64,000 nt of DNA, from contig NZ_JANZKU010000005.1 in the NCBI RefSeq assembly GCF_025642785.1, forward strand, positions 62,001 through 126,000. Reading direction: 5' to 3'. Each line of letters begins with the position of its first letter. The first letter of the stretch is position 1. Positions 53,720-64,000 of this stretch are shown here, one piece after another. This DNA comes from Pseudomonas sp. RIT-PI-AD (GTDB lineage: Bacteria; Pseudomonadota; Gammaproteobacteria; Pseudomonadales; Pseudomonadaceae). The position numbers were made by a program, and so were the translations under genes. Below the pieces are notes generated by a model. It ran no database searches. It saw only the letters and a program-made list of their open reading frames with translations, and was not told the origin of the DNA.

Positions 53720-56326
53720 ATGGGCAAATCGCTGGTCATCGTGGAATCCCCGGCCAAGGCCAAGACCATCAACAAGTACTTGGGCAACCAGTACGTGGTG
53801 AAGTCGAGCATCGGCCATATCCGCGACCTGCCCACGAGCGGTTCGGCGAGTGCCGCCAAGGAGCCGGCGAAGCGCGGCAAGGCCGCTGCCGAAGCGCCGG
53901 CCCTGTCGCCCAAGGAAAAGGCCAAGCGCCAGCTCGTCAGCCGCATGGGCGTCGACCCGGAGCATGGCTGGAAGGCTCACTACGAAATCCTTCCCGGCAA
54001 GGAAAAGGTGATCGACGAACTGCGCCGCCTGGCCAAGGATGCCGACACCATCTACCTCGCGACCGACTTGGACCGTGAAGGGGAGGCCATCGCCTGGCAT
54101 CTGCGCGAATCCATCGGCGGGGACGAAAGCCGCTACAAGCGCGTGGTGTTCAACGAAATCACCAAGAAAGCCATCCAGGAGGCTTTCTCGCGGCCGGGCG
54201 AGCTGGACATCAACCGGGTCAACGCCCAGCAGGCGCGGCGCTTCCTCGACCGGGTCGTGGGCTACATGGTCTCCCCGCTGCTTTGGCAAAAGATCGCCCG
54301 CGGCCTGTCCGCCGGGCGCGTGCAGTCGGTGGCGGTGAAGCTGGTGGTCGAGCGCGAGCGGGAAATCCGTGCTTTCGTTCCCGAGGAATACTGGGAAATA
54401 CACGCCGACCTGGGCACCGCCAAGGATGCCAAGGTTCGCTTCGAGGTGGCCCGACAGAACGGCGAGGCGTTCAAGCCGCTCAACGAAGCCCAGGCCATGG
54501 CCGCTCTGGAGAAGCTCAAGGCCTCCAGCTACAGCGTGATCAAGCGTGAAGACAAGCCGACCAGCAGTCGTCCGTCCGCGCCCTTCATCACCTCCACCCT
54601 GCAACAGGCCGCCAGCAACCGCCTGGGGTTCGGGGTCAAGAAGACCATGATGATGGCCCAGCGCTTGTACGAGGCGGGTTACATCACCTATATGCGTACC
54701 GACTCGACCAACCTGTCCAACGACGCCATCGAAATGGTGCGGGGCTTCATCGACGGCGAGTTCGGTGCCAAGTACCTGCCGGCCAAGCCCAACTCCTATT
54801 CGAGCAAGGAGGGCGCCCAGGAGGCCCACGAGGCGATCCGGCCTTCCGACGTCAATCTGCGTCCGACCCAGCTAACCGGTATGGAGCGCGATGCGGAGCG
54901 CCTCTATGACCTGATCTGGCGCCAGTTCGTCGCCTGCCAGATGCCGCCCGCGGAATACCTGTCGACCACCGTCAGCGTCAAGGCCAGTGAGTTCGAGTTG
55001 CGCGCCAAGGGCCGTATCCTCAAGTTCGATGGCTACACCCGCGTGCTGCCCCAGCAGAGCCGGCCCGGCGAAGACGCGGTCCTGCCGGACATGAAGGAAG
55101 GCGAAGCCTTGAAGCTCATCCAGCTCGAGCCCAGCCAGCACTTCACCAAGCCGCCGGCGCGCTTCTCCGAGGCGAGCCTGGTCAAGGAGCTGGAAAAGCG
55201 GGGCATCGGCCGGCCGTCGACCTATGCGGCGATCATCTCCACGATCCAGGAGCGTGGTTACGTCACGGTGCAGAATCGCCGTTTCTACGCGGAAAAGATG
55301 GGCGACATCGTCACCGATAGGCTCAATGAAAGCTTCGCCAATCTGATGGACTATGGCTTCACCGCCGGCATGGAAGAAAACCTGGACGACGTGGCCCAGG
55401 GCGAGCGGGACTGGAAGCATCTGCTCGACGAGTTCTATGGCGACTTCAAGAAGAAGCTGGAAGTGGCCGAGGTCAGCGAGAAGGGCATGCGCGCCAACCA
55501 GCCGACCCTGACCGACATCCCGTGCAAGGAATGCGGCCGGCCGATGATGATCCGCACCGCTTCCACCGGCGTGTTCCTCGGTTGCTCCGGGTATGCGTTG
55601 CCGCCGAAAGAGCGCTGCAAGGCCACCATCAACTTGATCCCCGGCGACGAAGTGGCCGAGGACGACGAGGGCGAGTCGGAGTCGCGCGTGCTGCGCAGCA
55701 AGCACCGCTGCGCGAAATGCGGGACGGCGATGGATGCCTATCTGCTGGACGAGAAGCGCAAGCTGCACATCTGTGGCAACAACCCCGATTGCCCAGGGTA
55801 CGAAATCGAGGAAGGCCAGTATCGGATCAAAGGCTACGAAGGCCCGAGCCTGGAATGCGATAAGTGCGGCAGCGAGATGCAACTGAAGACCGGCCGCTTC
55901 GGCAAGTTCTTCGGCTGCACCAATCCGGAGTGCAAGAACACCCGCAAACTGCTGCGCAGCGGCGAGGCGGCACCGCCGAAAATGGATGCGGTGAAGATGC
56001 CGGAGCTCAAGTGCGAGAAGGTCAACGACACTTACGTGCTGAGGGATGGTGCCTCGGGCCTGTTCCTCGCGGCCAGCCAGTTTCCGAAGAACCGCGAGAC
56101 CCGTGCGCCCCTGGTCAGCGAATTGATTCCCCACAAGGACGAGATCGATCCGAAGTATCACTACTTGCTGGAGGCGCCGAAGAAGGATCCCGAAGGTCGG
56201 GCCGCGGTGATTCGCTTCAGCCGCAAGACCAAGGAGCAGTACGTGCAATCCGAGGTGGACGGCAAGCCTACCGGTTGGCGCGCCTTCTACGATAACGGTC
56301 GCTGGAAGGTCGAAGACAAACGCTGA
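53720..56326 (+). CDS. topA: DNA topoisomerase I
   Basis: TopA relaxes negative supercoils by a type IA strand-passage reaction. The 868-residue protein has the TOPRIM domain ([19 protein letters not shown] at the start and [16 protein letters not shown]) and the active-site tyrosine in [11 protein letters not shown] (about residue 322). Three C-terminal zinc-ribbon units follow, beginning [22 protein letters not shown] and [11 protein letters not shown]. An insert near residues 40-75, rich in Lys and Ala, is typical of pseudomonad TopA. It has its own promoter and terminator. Its position next to lexA and sulA matches PAO1 PA3011. Confidence 0.97.
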   Translation: MGKSLVIVESPAKAKTINKYLGNQYVVKSSIGHIRDLPTSGSASAAKEPAKRGKAAAEAPALSPKEKAKRQLVSRMGVDPEHGWKAHYEILPGKEKVIDELRRLAKDADTIYLATDLDREGEAIAWHLRESIGGDESRYKRVVFNEITKKAIQEAFSRPGELDINRVNAQQARRFLDRVVGYMVSPLLWQKIARGLSAGRVQSVAVKLVVEREREIRAFVPEEYWEIHADLGTAKDAKVRFEVARQNGEAFKPLNEAQAMAALEKLKASSYSVIKREDKPTSSRPSAPFITSTLQQAASNRLGFGVKKTMMMAQRLYEAGYITYMRTDSTNLSNDAIEMVRGFIDGEFGAKYLPAKPNSYSSKEGAQEAHEAIRPSDVNLRPTQLTGMERDAERLYDLIWRQFVACQMPPAEYLSTTVSVKASEFELRAKGRILKFDGYTRVLPQQSRPGEDAVLPDMKEGEALKLIQLEPSQHFTKPPARFSEASLVKELEKRGIGRPSTYAAIISTIQERGYVTVQNRRFYAEKMGDIVTDRLNESFANLMDYGFTAGMEENLDDVAQGERDWKHLLDEFYGDFKKKLEVAEVSEKGMRANQPTLTDIPCKECGRPMMIRTASTGVFLGCSGYALPPKERCKATINLIPGDEVAEDDEGESESRVLRSKHRCAKCGTAMDAYLLDEKRKLHICGNNPDCPGYEIEEGQYRIKGYEGPSLECDKCGSEMQLKTGRFGKFFGCTNPECKNTRKLLRSGEAAPPKMDAVKMPELKCEKVNDTYVLRDGASGLFLAASQFPKNRETRAPLVSELIPHKDEIDPKYHYLLEAPKKDPEGRAAVIRFSRKTKEQYVQSEVDGKPTGWRAFYDNGRWKVEDKR

Positions 56327-56361
56327 GGCAGCGTCCGCAGCTTCTGTCGATCGCGCTGGAG

Positions 56362-56390
56362 AAGGGCGGCCCAAGGGTCGCCCTTTTTTT
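56362..56390 (+). terminator. Rho-independent terminator of topA
   Basis: Stem AAGGGCG / CGCCCTT, extended by two or three inner pairs, followed by a run of seven T residues. It lies 35 bases after the topA stop. Confidence 0.9.
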
Positions 56391-56485
56391 CAGGACGGGA
56401 AGCTGGGGGCGGCTCGATAGGTCGACAGCGCCGCGCGATGGCGCCATGCTGGCAAGGTCATCGCACCACTCGGAGAGCGTCGCCA

Positions 56486-57007
56486 ATGGCCCAAGAGCTG
56501 TACACCCGCACCAACCAGAAAATCTATTTCGCCGGCCTGGCGTTGGAAAGCTGGCGCAAGGCCGAAGGGATGCGCCCCATGAATGCCCAGGCCCTGTTCC
56601 AGGCCGAGCGCGAAGCGGCTCTGTTCCACCTGTACGGCGCCCTGCTGGGGTTATGTCATGAGATCGCCGGCTATTATCGCTTGCCCGAGGCTGCTGCCAG
56701 CCGCGCGGAAGCCTTTCTGACACCGGCGGTTTTGGCTGCCGCGCCCAGCCCCGAACTGGCTGAGCTGGTCGAACTGGCGCAACAGCCGGAAACCTGGCTC
56801 GCCCGGCTATTGGCTGCCTATCAAGGGTTATTCCTGCCGTTACAGGCGCCCCGAAAAACCAAAGTGGACCCGACCCTTCCTCTCATCCAGGCCGTGACGC
56901 TGGAAGAAGAGGTAGCACAACCCTTGACGCGCGATGAGCTGGAGGCCTGGCGGCAGGCCCTGAAGGGCCTAGCGCTCCGCTACCGTGAGGCCTTGTCGGA
57001 ATGCTGA
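56486..57007 (+). CDS. DUF6586-like conserved helical protein (PA3010-like)
   Basis: This 173-residue protein is predicted to be all-helical and cytoplasmic (LYTRTNQKIYFAGLALESWRKAE at the start, ALFHLYGALLGLCHEIAGYYRLP next). Homologues are conserved in pseudomonads next to topA and lexA, and I associate them with the DUF6586 family. No catalytic motif is visible. ATG 56486 has CGGAG before it. The following small gene starts 175 bp further and may belong to another transcript. The function is unknown. Confidence 0.8.
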   Translation: MAQELYTRTNQKIYFAGLALESWRKAEGMRPMNAQALFQAEREAALFHLYGALLGLCHEIAGYYRLPEAAASRAEAFLTPAVLAAAPSPELAELVELAQQPETWLARLLAAYQGLFLPLQAPRKTKVDPTLPLIQAVTLEEEVAQPLTRDELEAWRQALKGLALRYREALSEC

Positions 57008-57182
57008 GCACTTGGAGCGGGTTTATGCGTCCGTCGTAGGGCGATGAAGCGGAAGTGGTCGTCCTCTCCTCATCACGAGGCGATGGCTGGAGCCATACGC
57101 TCGGATGGCCGGCAAGCCCTGGGTTGGGGCGTACGCGGGCGGGCTGGTACAATGGCCGGTCTTACGTGGAGAAACCCCTGTC

Positions 57183-57416
57183 ATGCCTACGTCCTTCCTG
57201 GAAATCGTCGAACTACCTGACGGGCGCATCATCCTGCGCCGTGCGGAGGACGAAGAGGTTCTGGTTACCCTGGATTTTTCTTCCGACGCCAAGGCCTTCC
57301 TGCAAGGGCATCACGTCGAAGTCGCCAAGGCCATGCTCAACGTGGGCGTGCAAATGGCCGGGCGGCTGGCGGAAGGGGAACTGGAGCCGGACGAAGGCCC
57401 TCGCGTTCTTCACTGA
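57183..57416 (+). CDS. Small conserved protein (PA3009-like)
   Basis: This 77-residue acidic protein has the pattern FLEIVELPDGRIILRRAEDEEVLVTLDFS followed by an amphipathic helix (VEVAKAMLNVGVQMAGRLAEGEL). No membrane segment or known motif is present. ATG 57183 is chosen as the start of the conserved part; the frame is open 26 codons upstream. It is convergent with sulA, with 60 bp between them. The function is unknown. Confidence 0.8.
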   Translation: MPTSFLEIVELPDGRIILRRAEDEEVLVTLDFSSDAKAFLQGHHVEVAKAMLNVGVQMAGRLAEGELEPDEGPRVLH

Positions 57417-57476
57417 TCCCGCGGCCGCCGCGAATAGTCCGACGGCTTCGCCTTCCCGATATGCCCTGCCTGCCGC

Positions 57477-57953
57477 TCAACCAAGCCGTATGTTCAGGCT
57501 CTGCGCCTCACCTTGTCGCGCGGCCTGGGCGAGGCGCTGCTTGGAAGCCTTGTCCAGCGGGTTCAACCAGCTCACCACCGTATGGCTACGTCCCAGGCGC
57601 AAGGCTTCGCAGGCAAGCTGCAAGGATGTCTGGTCGCCACGGGGCTGCAACAAGAGAATGCGTTCGCGGTTGAGGCCTACTTTGCGCAGCCAGGCCTGCG
57701 TCTGCTCGGCAGGCGGGGCGACCAAGGTCAGCCAGCGCGCGTCCTGATCTTCGCTGAGGGCGCGAAGGATGGGCGCCAGCAGATGCTGGCAGTTCCCGGT
57801 GCTGCCTTTCAAGGTGACTTCGCTGAAAGCTTCCCGCTCGTCCAGCCACTGATCGTGCAGGGTCTTCGGCGGCATCGGAATGACGGGCTGGCTGAACAGG
57901 GCTTCCTGGAAAAGTGAAAGCTGGGTGCGGTCAAGCGACTGGGGGAACTGCAT
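57477..57953 (-). CDS. sulA: SOS cell-division inhibitor
   Basis: SulA binds FtsZ and blocks division while DNA damage is being repaired. The 158-residue protein has the family core: AFSEVTLKGSTGNCQHLLAPILRALSEDQDARWLTLVAPP, then LQPRGDQTSLQLACEALRLGRSHTVVSWLNP. It starts 10 bp after the lexA stop and has no promoter of its own, so it is co-transcribed with lexA from the two-box SOS promoter. This lexA-sulA arrangement is usual in Pseudomonas and differs from E. coli. Confidence 0.95.
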   Translation of the reverse strand: MQFPQSLDRTQLSLFQEALFSQPVIPMPPKTLHDQWLDEREAFSEVTLKGSTGNCQHLLAPILRALSEDQDARWLTLVAPPAEQTQAWLRKVGLNRERILLLQPRGDQTSLQLACEALRLGRSHTVVSWLNPLDKASKQRLAQAARQGEAQSLNIRLG

Positions 57954-57963
57954 GTTGCCTCCT

Positions 57964-58572
57964 CTAGCGGCGTATTACGCCGACACTCAAGCCTTCGATC
58001 ACCAGGTCCTGTTCTTCCAGGTCGACTTCTATGGGCGCGAATTCGGGGTTCTCGGCAATCAGCCAGACCTTGTCTCCCTCGCGCTTGAAGCGTTTCACCG
58101 TGACCTCGTCGCCGAGGCGCGCGACCACGATTTGCCCGTTCCTGGCTTCATGGGTGGTGTGTACCGCGAGCAGGTCGCCGTCCAGGATGCCCACATCCTT
58201 CATGCTGGTGCCGCGCACGCGCAATAAATAGTCGGCTTTCGGATGGAAGAACGCCGGGTTGATCCGGCAGGATTCCTCGATATGTTGCTGTGCCAGGATG
58301 GGCGCGCCGGCGGCCACGCGTCCGATGATCGGCAGGCCATCGCCTTCGGCGCTGGGCTCGAAGCCGGGGATCCGGATTCCGCGGGAGGCGCCCGGCGTCA
58401 TCTCGATCGCGCCCTTGCGGGCCAGCGCTTTCAGGTGTTCCTCGGCCGCATTGGGCGATTTGAAGCCCAGCTCCTGAGCGATCTCAGCCCGGGTCGGAGG
58501 GTAGCCGTTGTCTTCCAGGCATCTCTTGATGAAGCCCAGGATTTCGGCTTGGCGTGGCGTGAGTTTCTGCAT
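57964..58572 (-). CDS. lexA: SOS repressor LexA
   Basis: LexA represses SOS genes and cleaves itself when RecA is activated. The 202-residue protein has the winged helix-turn-helix ([32 protein letters not shown]). The cleavage site is A88-G89 in GRVAAGAPI, and the catalytic dyad is S123 (in GTSMKD) and K160, matching E. coli A84-G85, S119 and K156. The start at 58572 lies 12 bases from the nearest LexA box. It is followed by sulA and divergent from psrA. Confidence 0.97.
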   Translation of the reverse strand: MQKLTPRQAEILGFIKRCLEDNGYPPTRAEIAQELGFKSPNAAEEHLKALARKGAIEMTPGASRGIRIPGFEPSAEGDGLPIIGRVAAGAPILAQQHIEESCRINPAFFHPKADYLLRVRGTSMKDVGILDGDLLAVHTTHEARNGQIVVARLGDEVTVKRFKREGDKVWLIAENPEFAPIEVDLEEQDLVIEGLSVGVIRR

Positions 58573-58583
58573 GGGGAATCGCT

Positions 58584-58599
58584 CTGTCTTTATATACAG
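58584..58599 (-). promoter_or_regulatory. LexA box 1 (proximal)
   Basis: On the minus strand the 16 bases read CTG-TATATAAAGA-CAG, a full match to the CTG-N10-CAG SOS consensus. It lies next to the lexA start and provides autorepression. Confidence 0.92.
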
Positions 58600-58602
58600 T
58601 GA

Positions 58603-58618
58603 CTGGAATTATATACAG
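58603..58618 (-). promoter_or_regulatory. LexA box 2 (distal)
   Basis: On the minus strand the 16 bases read CTG-TATATAATTC-CAG. The two boxes start 19 bp apart, on nearly the same face of the helix, as in E. coli lexA. Confidence 0.92.
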
Positions 58619-58748
58619 TGTGCCGGGGATGGCAATCCTCATGGCGACCAACGGGTCGGGGTTACACAGCCCGTGACTTGTACAGGCCCGATCGGCTCAT
58701 TCGGATTTCGCAGCCGTGACCGTAGCGTCAAAAGATGGTGGGTGCGGC

Positions 58749-58778
58749 TTGACAGATTCGCCGCTTGAAACGTATGTT
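58749..58778 (+). promoter_or_regulatory. psrA promoter
   Basis: A perfect TTGACA (58749-58754), an 18-bp spacer and TATGTT (58773-58778) precede psrA by 28 bases. The -10 box lies within the first PsrA box, so bound PsrA would block it. Confidence 0.7.
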
Positions 58779-58793
58779 TCAAACAGATGTTTG
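58765..58793 (+). promoter_or_regulatory. Two overlapping PsrA boxes (autoregulation)
   Basis: GAAAC-GTAT-GTTTC (58767-58780) is the exact PsrA consensus, extended by two outer pairs. A second box, CAAAC-AGAT-GTTTG, starts on its last base (58780-58793). Both lie between the -10 region and the psrA start codon. Confidence 0.85.
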
Positions 58794-58806
58794 TCAGGTA
58801 CCAGTC

Positions 58807-59514
58807 ATGGCCCAGTCGGAAACCGTTGAACGCATTCTCGATGCGGCGGAGCAGTTATTTGCGGAAAAGGGTTTCGCGGAAACCTCCCTGCGGCTGATCA
58901 CCAGTAAGGCCGGGGTGAACCTGGCTGCGGTGAACTATCACTTCGGCTCCAAGAAGGCGCTGATCCAGGCGGTGTTCTCGCGTTTTCTCGGGCCTTTCTG
59001 CCAGAGTCTCGAACGTGAGCTGGACCGTCGCCAGGCCAAGGCCGAAGGAAAGGCCGTGCTCGAGGAGCTGTTGGAGATACTCGTCGAACAAGCGCTGGCG
59101 GTAAAGCCTCGCAGCGGCAATGACCTCTCCATCTTCATGCGGTTGCTGGGGCTGGCTTTCAGCCAGAGCCAGGGCCACCTGCGCAAGTACCTGGAAGAAG
59201 TCTACGGCAAGGTGTTCCGCCGCTACATGCTGCTGGTCCACGAGGCCGCTCCACGCTTGCCGCCACTGGAATTGTTCTGGCGGGTGCATTTCATGCTGGG
59301 CGCCGCCGCCTTCAGCATGTCCGGTATCAAGGCGCTGCGCGCCATGGCCGAAAACGATTTCGGGGTGAACACCTCCATCGAGCAAGTGATGCGCATGATG
59401 GTGCCGTTCCTGGCCGCCGGCATGCGTGCGGAAAGCGGCGTCGACGATCAGGCGCTCGCCCAGGCCGCGCTCAAGCCGCGCAGCAAGAGCACGGTTCCCG
59501 CCGGCAAGGTCTGA
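58807..59514 (+). CDS. psrA: TetR-family regulator PsrA
   Basis: PsrA is a fatty-acid-responsive TetR regulator; it represses fadBA and itself and activates rpoS in pseudomonads. The 235-residue protein has the N-terminal helix-turn-helix (RILDAAEQLFAEKGFAETSLRLITSKAGVNLAAVNYHFGSKKALIQAVF) and the ligand domain with FWRVHFMLGAAAFSMSGIKALRAMAE. I chose ATG 58807 (MAQSETVERIL), the start known in P. aeruginosa; a TTG 14 codons upstream lies within the operator. It is divergent from lexA and followed by nagZ after 172 bp. Confidence 0.96.
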   Translation: MAQSETVERILDAAEQLFAEKGFAETSLRLITSKAGVNLAAVNYHFGSKKALIQAVFSRFLGPFCQSLERELDRRQAKAEGKAVLEELLEILVEQALAVKPRSGNDLSIFMRLLGLAFSQSQGHLRKYLEEVYGKVFRRYMLLVHEAAPRLPPLELFWRVHFMLGAAAFSMSGIKALRAMAENDFGVNTSIEQVMRMMVPFLAAGMRAESGVDDQALAQAALKPRSKSTVPAGKV

Positions 59515-59637
59515 GCGGTGGGCGAGGGCGCGTCCATCGGCTAAGCTTGGCCGCCTCTGGCGTCCGCTCGACCCCGCCGGCCCTCGATGGCAGGTATTCC
59601 CTCGCGCGGACATATCCGCCTCCTTCCCGTAGGATGA

Positions 59638-61437
<1,800 letters not shown>

Positions 61438-61484
61438 TCCCGCGTCGGCCCGGCCGGCGCAGGGTCGCCTCGCGGCGCCCGCCG

Positions 61485-64000
61485 TTAGCCCTTCGACAAC
61501 GGCGCGAACAGCGCATCGATATCGTCGGCGCGCAGCTCCCAGGCGCCTTCGCCCTGGCCTTCCAGGACGCTGGCGGCGAGCAGGGCCTTCTCCTGTTGCA
61601 GGCGCTGGATCTTTTCCTCGACGGTGCCGCGGGCGATCAACTTGTAGACGAAGACCGGCTTGTCCTGGCCGATGCGATAGGCGCGGTCGGTCGCCTGGTT
61701 TTCCGCCGCCGGGTTCCACCAGGGGTCGTAGTGGATCACGCTGTCCGCGGCGGTCAGGTTGAGGCCGACGCCGCCGGCTTTCAGGCTGATCAGGAACAGC
61801 GGAACCTCGCCGCGCTGGAAGCGTTCCACCGGGACGCGCCGGTCGCGGGTGTCGCCGGTCAGCAGGGCATAGTCGATGCCGCGTTTGCGCAGCTCGTCCT
61901 CGATCAGCGCCAGCATCGAGGTGAACTGCGAGAACAGCAGCACGCGGCGGCCTTCGGCAAGCATGTCGCCGAGCATGATCAGCAGGCTGTCGAGCTTTCC
62001 CGAGTGACCCCGACCGGGCTCCGCCTCGGGTTTCACCAAGCGGATGTCGCAGCAGACCTGGCGCAATTTCAACAGAGCCTCGAGGACCACGATCCGGCTG
62101 CGCGCCAGGCCCTTGCGGCCGATTTCCTCACGCACCTTGCGATCCAGCGCCAGGCGCACGGTCTCGTAGAGGTCGCGCTGGGTTTCGCTCAGCTCGACCC
62201 AGTGGACGATCTCGCTCTTGGGCGGCAGTTCGCTGGCGACCTGTTCCTTCTTGCGCCGTAGCATGAAGGGTTTGATCCGCGCGTTGAGGTGCGTCAGGCG
62301 TGCGCCATCGGCGTGCTGTTCGATGGGGGTGCGGTAGTCCCGGGTGAAGCGCCTGGCGTCGCCCAGCCAGCCGGGCATGAGGAAATCGAACAGCGCCCAG
62401 AGCTCGCCGAGGTGATTCTCCAAGGGCGTGCCGGACAGGCACAGGCGTTGCCCGGCCTGCAAGCGGCGCACCGCGAGGAACGCCTTGCTGCTGGGGTTCT
62501 TGATGTATTGCGCTTCATCCAGCACCAGCACCGAGAACACCTGCCCGGCCAGGGCGTCAATGTCCCGCGGGAGCAGCGCGTAGGTGCTCAGCAGCAAGTC
62601 GTAGCGGTCGAGCTGGGCGAACGCCTTGCGTCGTTTCGGCCCTTGCAGGGCGAGCACCCGCAACGCCGGCGCGAAGCGGGCGGCCTCATCCTGCCAGTTG
62701 GGAATCAGGCTGGTGGGCATGACCACCAGCGCGGGACGGTCGAGGCGCCCGGCCTGTTTCTCCGCCAGCAGATGGGCCAGGGTTTGCAAGGTCTTGCCCA
62801 GCCCCATGTCGTCGGCGAGAACACCGCCGACGCCCAGTTCCCGCAGTGCCTGCATCCAGCGCAGGCCCTCCAGTTGATAGCGGCGCAGGTGCGCCCGCAG
62901 CCCGGGCGGTGCGTCCAACGGGTCTTTCCTGAAATCGCGCAGGCGCCGCGCGAACGCCCGCAAGCGGTCGCCGCCCTGCCATTCCAGAGGCAGCGTGTCC
63001 AGGGCGCCGAGGCGCGCCGCGTCCGGCGTGGCCAGGCGCAGGGTCTCGCCGTCCAGGCTCGGGTCGCGCAGGTAGAGTTCGCCCAGCAGCGCCAGCACCG
63101 GCCGGAGCCGACCGAACGGCAGGGTCACCTGCAAGGGGCGACCCGCTTCGCCGAGCGCATCCAGTTGCAGGCGCAAGGGTTCGTTGTCCGCATGCCGTTG
63201 CAGTTGAGCGGGGGCGAGCAGTTCGGGGTTGCGGCGGATCGCCTTGAGCAGTACCGGTAACAGGCTGATGCGTTGGCCCTCGACCAGGATGCCCAGCTCC
63301 AGGTCGAACCAGTCGTGGGCGGGCGATTCCTCCACGTCGGCGTACCAGGCTTGCACGGGGCTCAGGTCGAACTGGAAGCCGGGGCGGATCTCCACCTGCC
63401 AGCCTTGCTCGCGCAACCGTGGCAATGCCTGTTCGACGAACGCCTGCCATTCCGCGTCGGAGGGCAGCTCGAAGGCTTCCGCGGAATCCTTGGGCAGGGC
63501 GGCGCTCTGCCGCAGGGCCGGACTGAAGCCGAGTTCGCCCAGGCGCTCGCGCAGTACCTGCTCGGCCTGAGGGTGGCGCGGTATCGCGGGTTGCCCGGGG
63601 CCGCGCCGCAGCGGGCCGTGCACCGCGTGCCCGCCATAGAGGAAGGTCAGGCCGGCCCGGTGTTGCGGGGTGGTCAGCATGCGCCGGCTGCGGGCGTCGT
63701 AGTAGGTGTGCGGATGGCTGCCGAGGGTCAGGTGCGGCGATGGCGGCGCCGCCTTCCCTTCGGCCAGCGGCGCGGGCGCGGTGTCCGGGGGCGGGGACAG
63801 GCTTTCCAGGTGCAACAGCACCGCGGCGCAATGCTTGCAGTTGTAGGCCACCGGGCAACTGCAGGTGGCATTCACCGAAACCCGGCCGACACCGGTCAGC
63901 AGGATGTTCTGTCGATAGAAGCGTTCCAGGGAGCCCCGGCAATGGGCCTGGATGCCGGTGTGGCCGATTCGCTCCAGGCCGACCCGGCCTTCCGCCGCAT
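61485..64000 (-). CDS. SWIM zinc finger / SNF2 helicase-like ATPase, 5' end outside the window
   Basis: This large SNF2-type ATPase is predicted to move along DNA or displace proteins. About 837 C-terminal residues are visible; the frame is open to the window edge, so the N-terminus is missing. Near the visible start is a SWIM zinc finger with CSC and CKHC (positions 63810-63870). A central region precedes the ATPase core: LADDMGLGKTLQTLAHLLAEKQ (Walker A), VLDEAQYIKNPSSKAF (a DEAQ box where most family members have DEAH), LSGTPLENHLGELW, then LLFSQFTSMLALIEDELRKRG, LISLKAGGVGLNLTAADSVIHYDPWWNPAAENQATDRAYRIGQ. This is the HepA/RapA-like class with SWIM domain. I do not recall this gene after MTIP in PAO1, where mfd lies near. 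Confidence 0.92.
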   Translation of the reverse strand, partial: AAEGRVGLERIGHTGIQAHCRGSLERFYRQNILLTGVGRVSVNATCSCPVAYNCKHCAAVLLHLESLSPPPDTAPAPLAEGKAAPPSPHLTLGSHPHTYYDARSRRMLTTPQHRAGLTFLYGGHAVHGPLRRGPGQPAIPRHPQAEQVLRERLGELGFSPALRQSAALPKDSAEAFELPSDAEWQAFVEQALPRLREQGWQVEIRPGFQFDLSPVQAWYADVEESPAHDWFDLELGILVEGQRISLLPVLLKAIRRNPELLAPAQLQRHADNEPLRLQLDALGEAGRPLQVTLPFGRLRPVLALLGELYLRDPSLDGETLRLATPDAARLGALDTLPLEWQGGDRLRAFARRLRDFRKDPLDAPPGLRAHLRRYQLEGLRWMQALRELGVGGVLADDMGLGKTLQTLAHLLAEKQAGRLDRPALVVMPTSLIPNWQDEAARFAPALRVLALQGPKRRKAFAQLDRYDLLLSTYALLPRDIDALAGQVFSVLVLDEAQYIKNPSSKAFLAVRRLQAGQRLCLSGTPLENHLGELWALFDFLMPGWLGDARRFTRDYRTPIEQHADGARLTHLNARIKPFMLRRKKEQVASELPPKSEIVHWVELSETQRDLYETVRLALDRKVREEIGRKGLARSRIVVLEALLKLRQVCCDIRLVKPEAEPGRGHSGKLDSLLIMLGDMLAEGRRVLLFSQFTSMLALIEDELRKRGIDYALLTGDTRDRRVPVERFQRGEVPLFLISLKAGGVGLNLTAADSVIHYDPWWNPAAENQATDRAYRIGQDKPVFVYKLIARGTVEEKIQRLQQEKALLAASVLEGQGEGAWELRADDIDALFAPLSKG

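Overview
The window is high-GC (roughly two-thirds G+C) chromosomal DNA from a Pseudomonas species. Gene order and protein sequence match the P. aeruginosa chromosome from about PA3074 down to PA3004: bat/MoxR genes, gdhB, pyrD, rmf, rlmL, dacB, yggL, dgt, tRNA-Pro, mobA/moaB/moeA, the PA3027-PA3024 cluster, yegS, cheV, slt, uup, fadBA, topA, sulA-lexA, psrA, nagZ and an MTIP phosphorylase. The proteins are not identical to those I remember from P. aeruginosa (LexA, PsrA, Dgt and NagZ all carry many substitutions). The pel exopolysaccharide operon and the rocA2/rocS2 genes that I recall inside this block of PAO1 are missing. A close relative of P. aeruginosa, not that species itself, is the best reading. 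Comparisons with PAO1 are from memory, not from a search.

Layout. 1-5022 (minus): a MoxR ATPase, DUF58, DUF4381 and two VWA proteins, tightly coupled, the last cut by the window edge. 5402-11053: a very small metallothionein, then the 1,621-residue NAD-glutamate dehydrogenase gdhB with an ArgR-like half-site far upstream. 11108-24497: an unrecognised gene, DUF2835, pyrD, rmf, rlmL, a CHASE-PAS-GGDEF diguanylate cyclase, dacB, yggL and a Cache-HAMP-GAF-HD-GYP phosphodiesterase. 24598-30375: FUSC transporter, dgt, an isolated short VgrG, two tiny ORFs and an AraC/GyrI-type regulator. 30889-33759: tRNA-Pro(CGG), a YgdI-type lipoprotein and molybdenum cofactor genes mobA, moaB and moeA. 33799-39799: an AraC regulator divergent from a three-gene operon (FAD-linked oxidase resembling alkyl-DHAP synthase, GlpD-like oxidoreductase, FGGY kinase). 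40053-48715: YegS-like kinase, CheV, MOSC protein, Slt, Uup and small conserved genes. 48736-56390: an uncharacterised exported protein, the fadBA beta-oxidation operon, DUF1653 and topA. 56486-64000: small conserved genes, the lexA-sulA SOS operon divergent from psrA, nagZ, MTIP, and the 3' part of a SWIM/SNF2 ATPase that leaves the window.

Functional themes: fatty-acid degradation and its regulator (fadBA and psrA; psrA has two overlapping PsrA-type boxes, fadBA has a related wide-spaced inverted repeat), SOS control (two LexA boxes before lexA-sulA), cell-wall turnover and recycling (dacB, slt, nagZ), nucleotide metabolism (pyrD, dgt, MTIP), translation factors (rmf, rlmL, yggL, uup) and cyclic-di-GMP signalling (one synthase and one hydrolase gene 2.2 kb apart).

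I found no insertion sequence, prophage, CRISPR array or rRNA. Nothing here is clearly an undescribed system. The best leads are the AraC / FAD oxidase / GlpD-like / FGGY kinase cluster, whose substrate is unknown, and the orphan VgrG, which lacks most of its spike and seems to carry a compensated frameshift.
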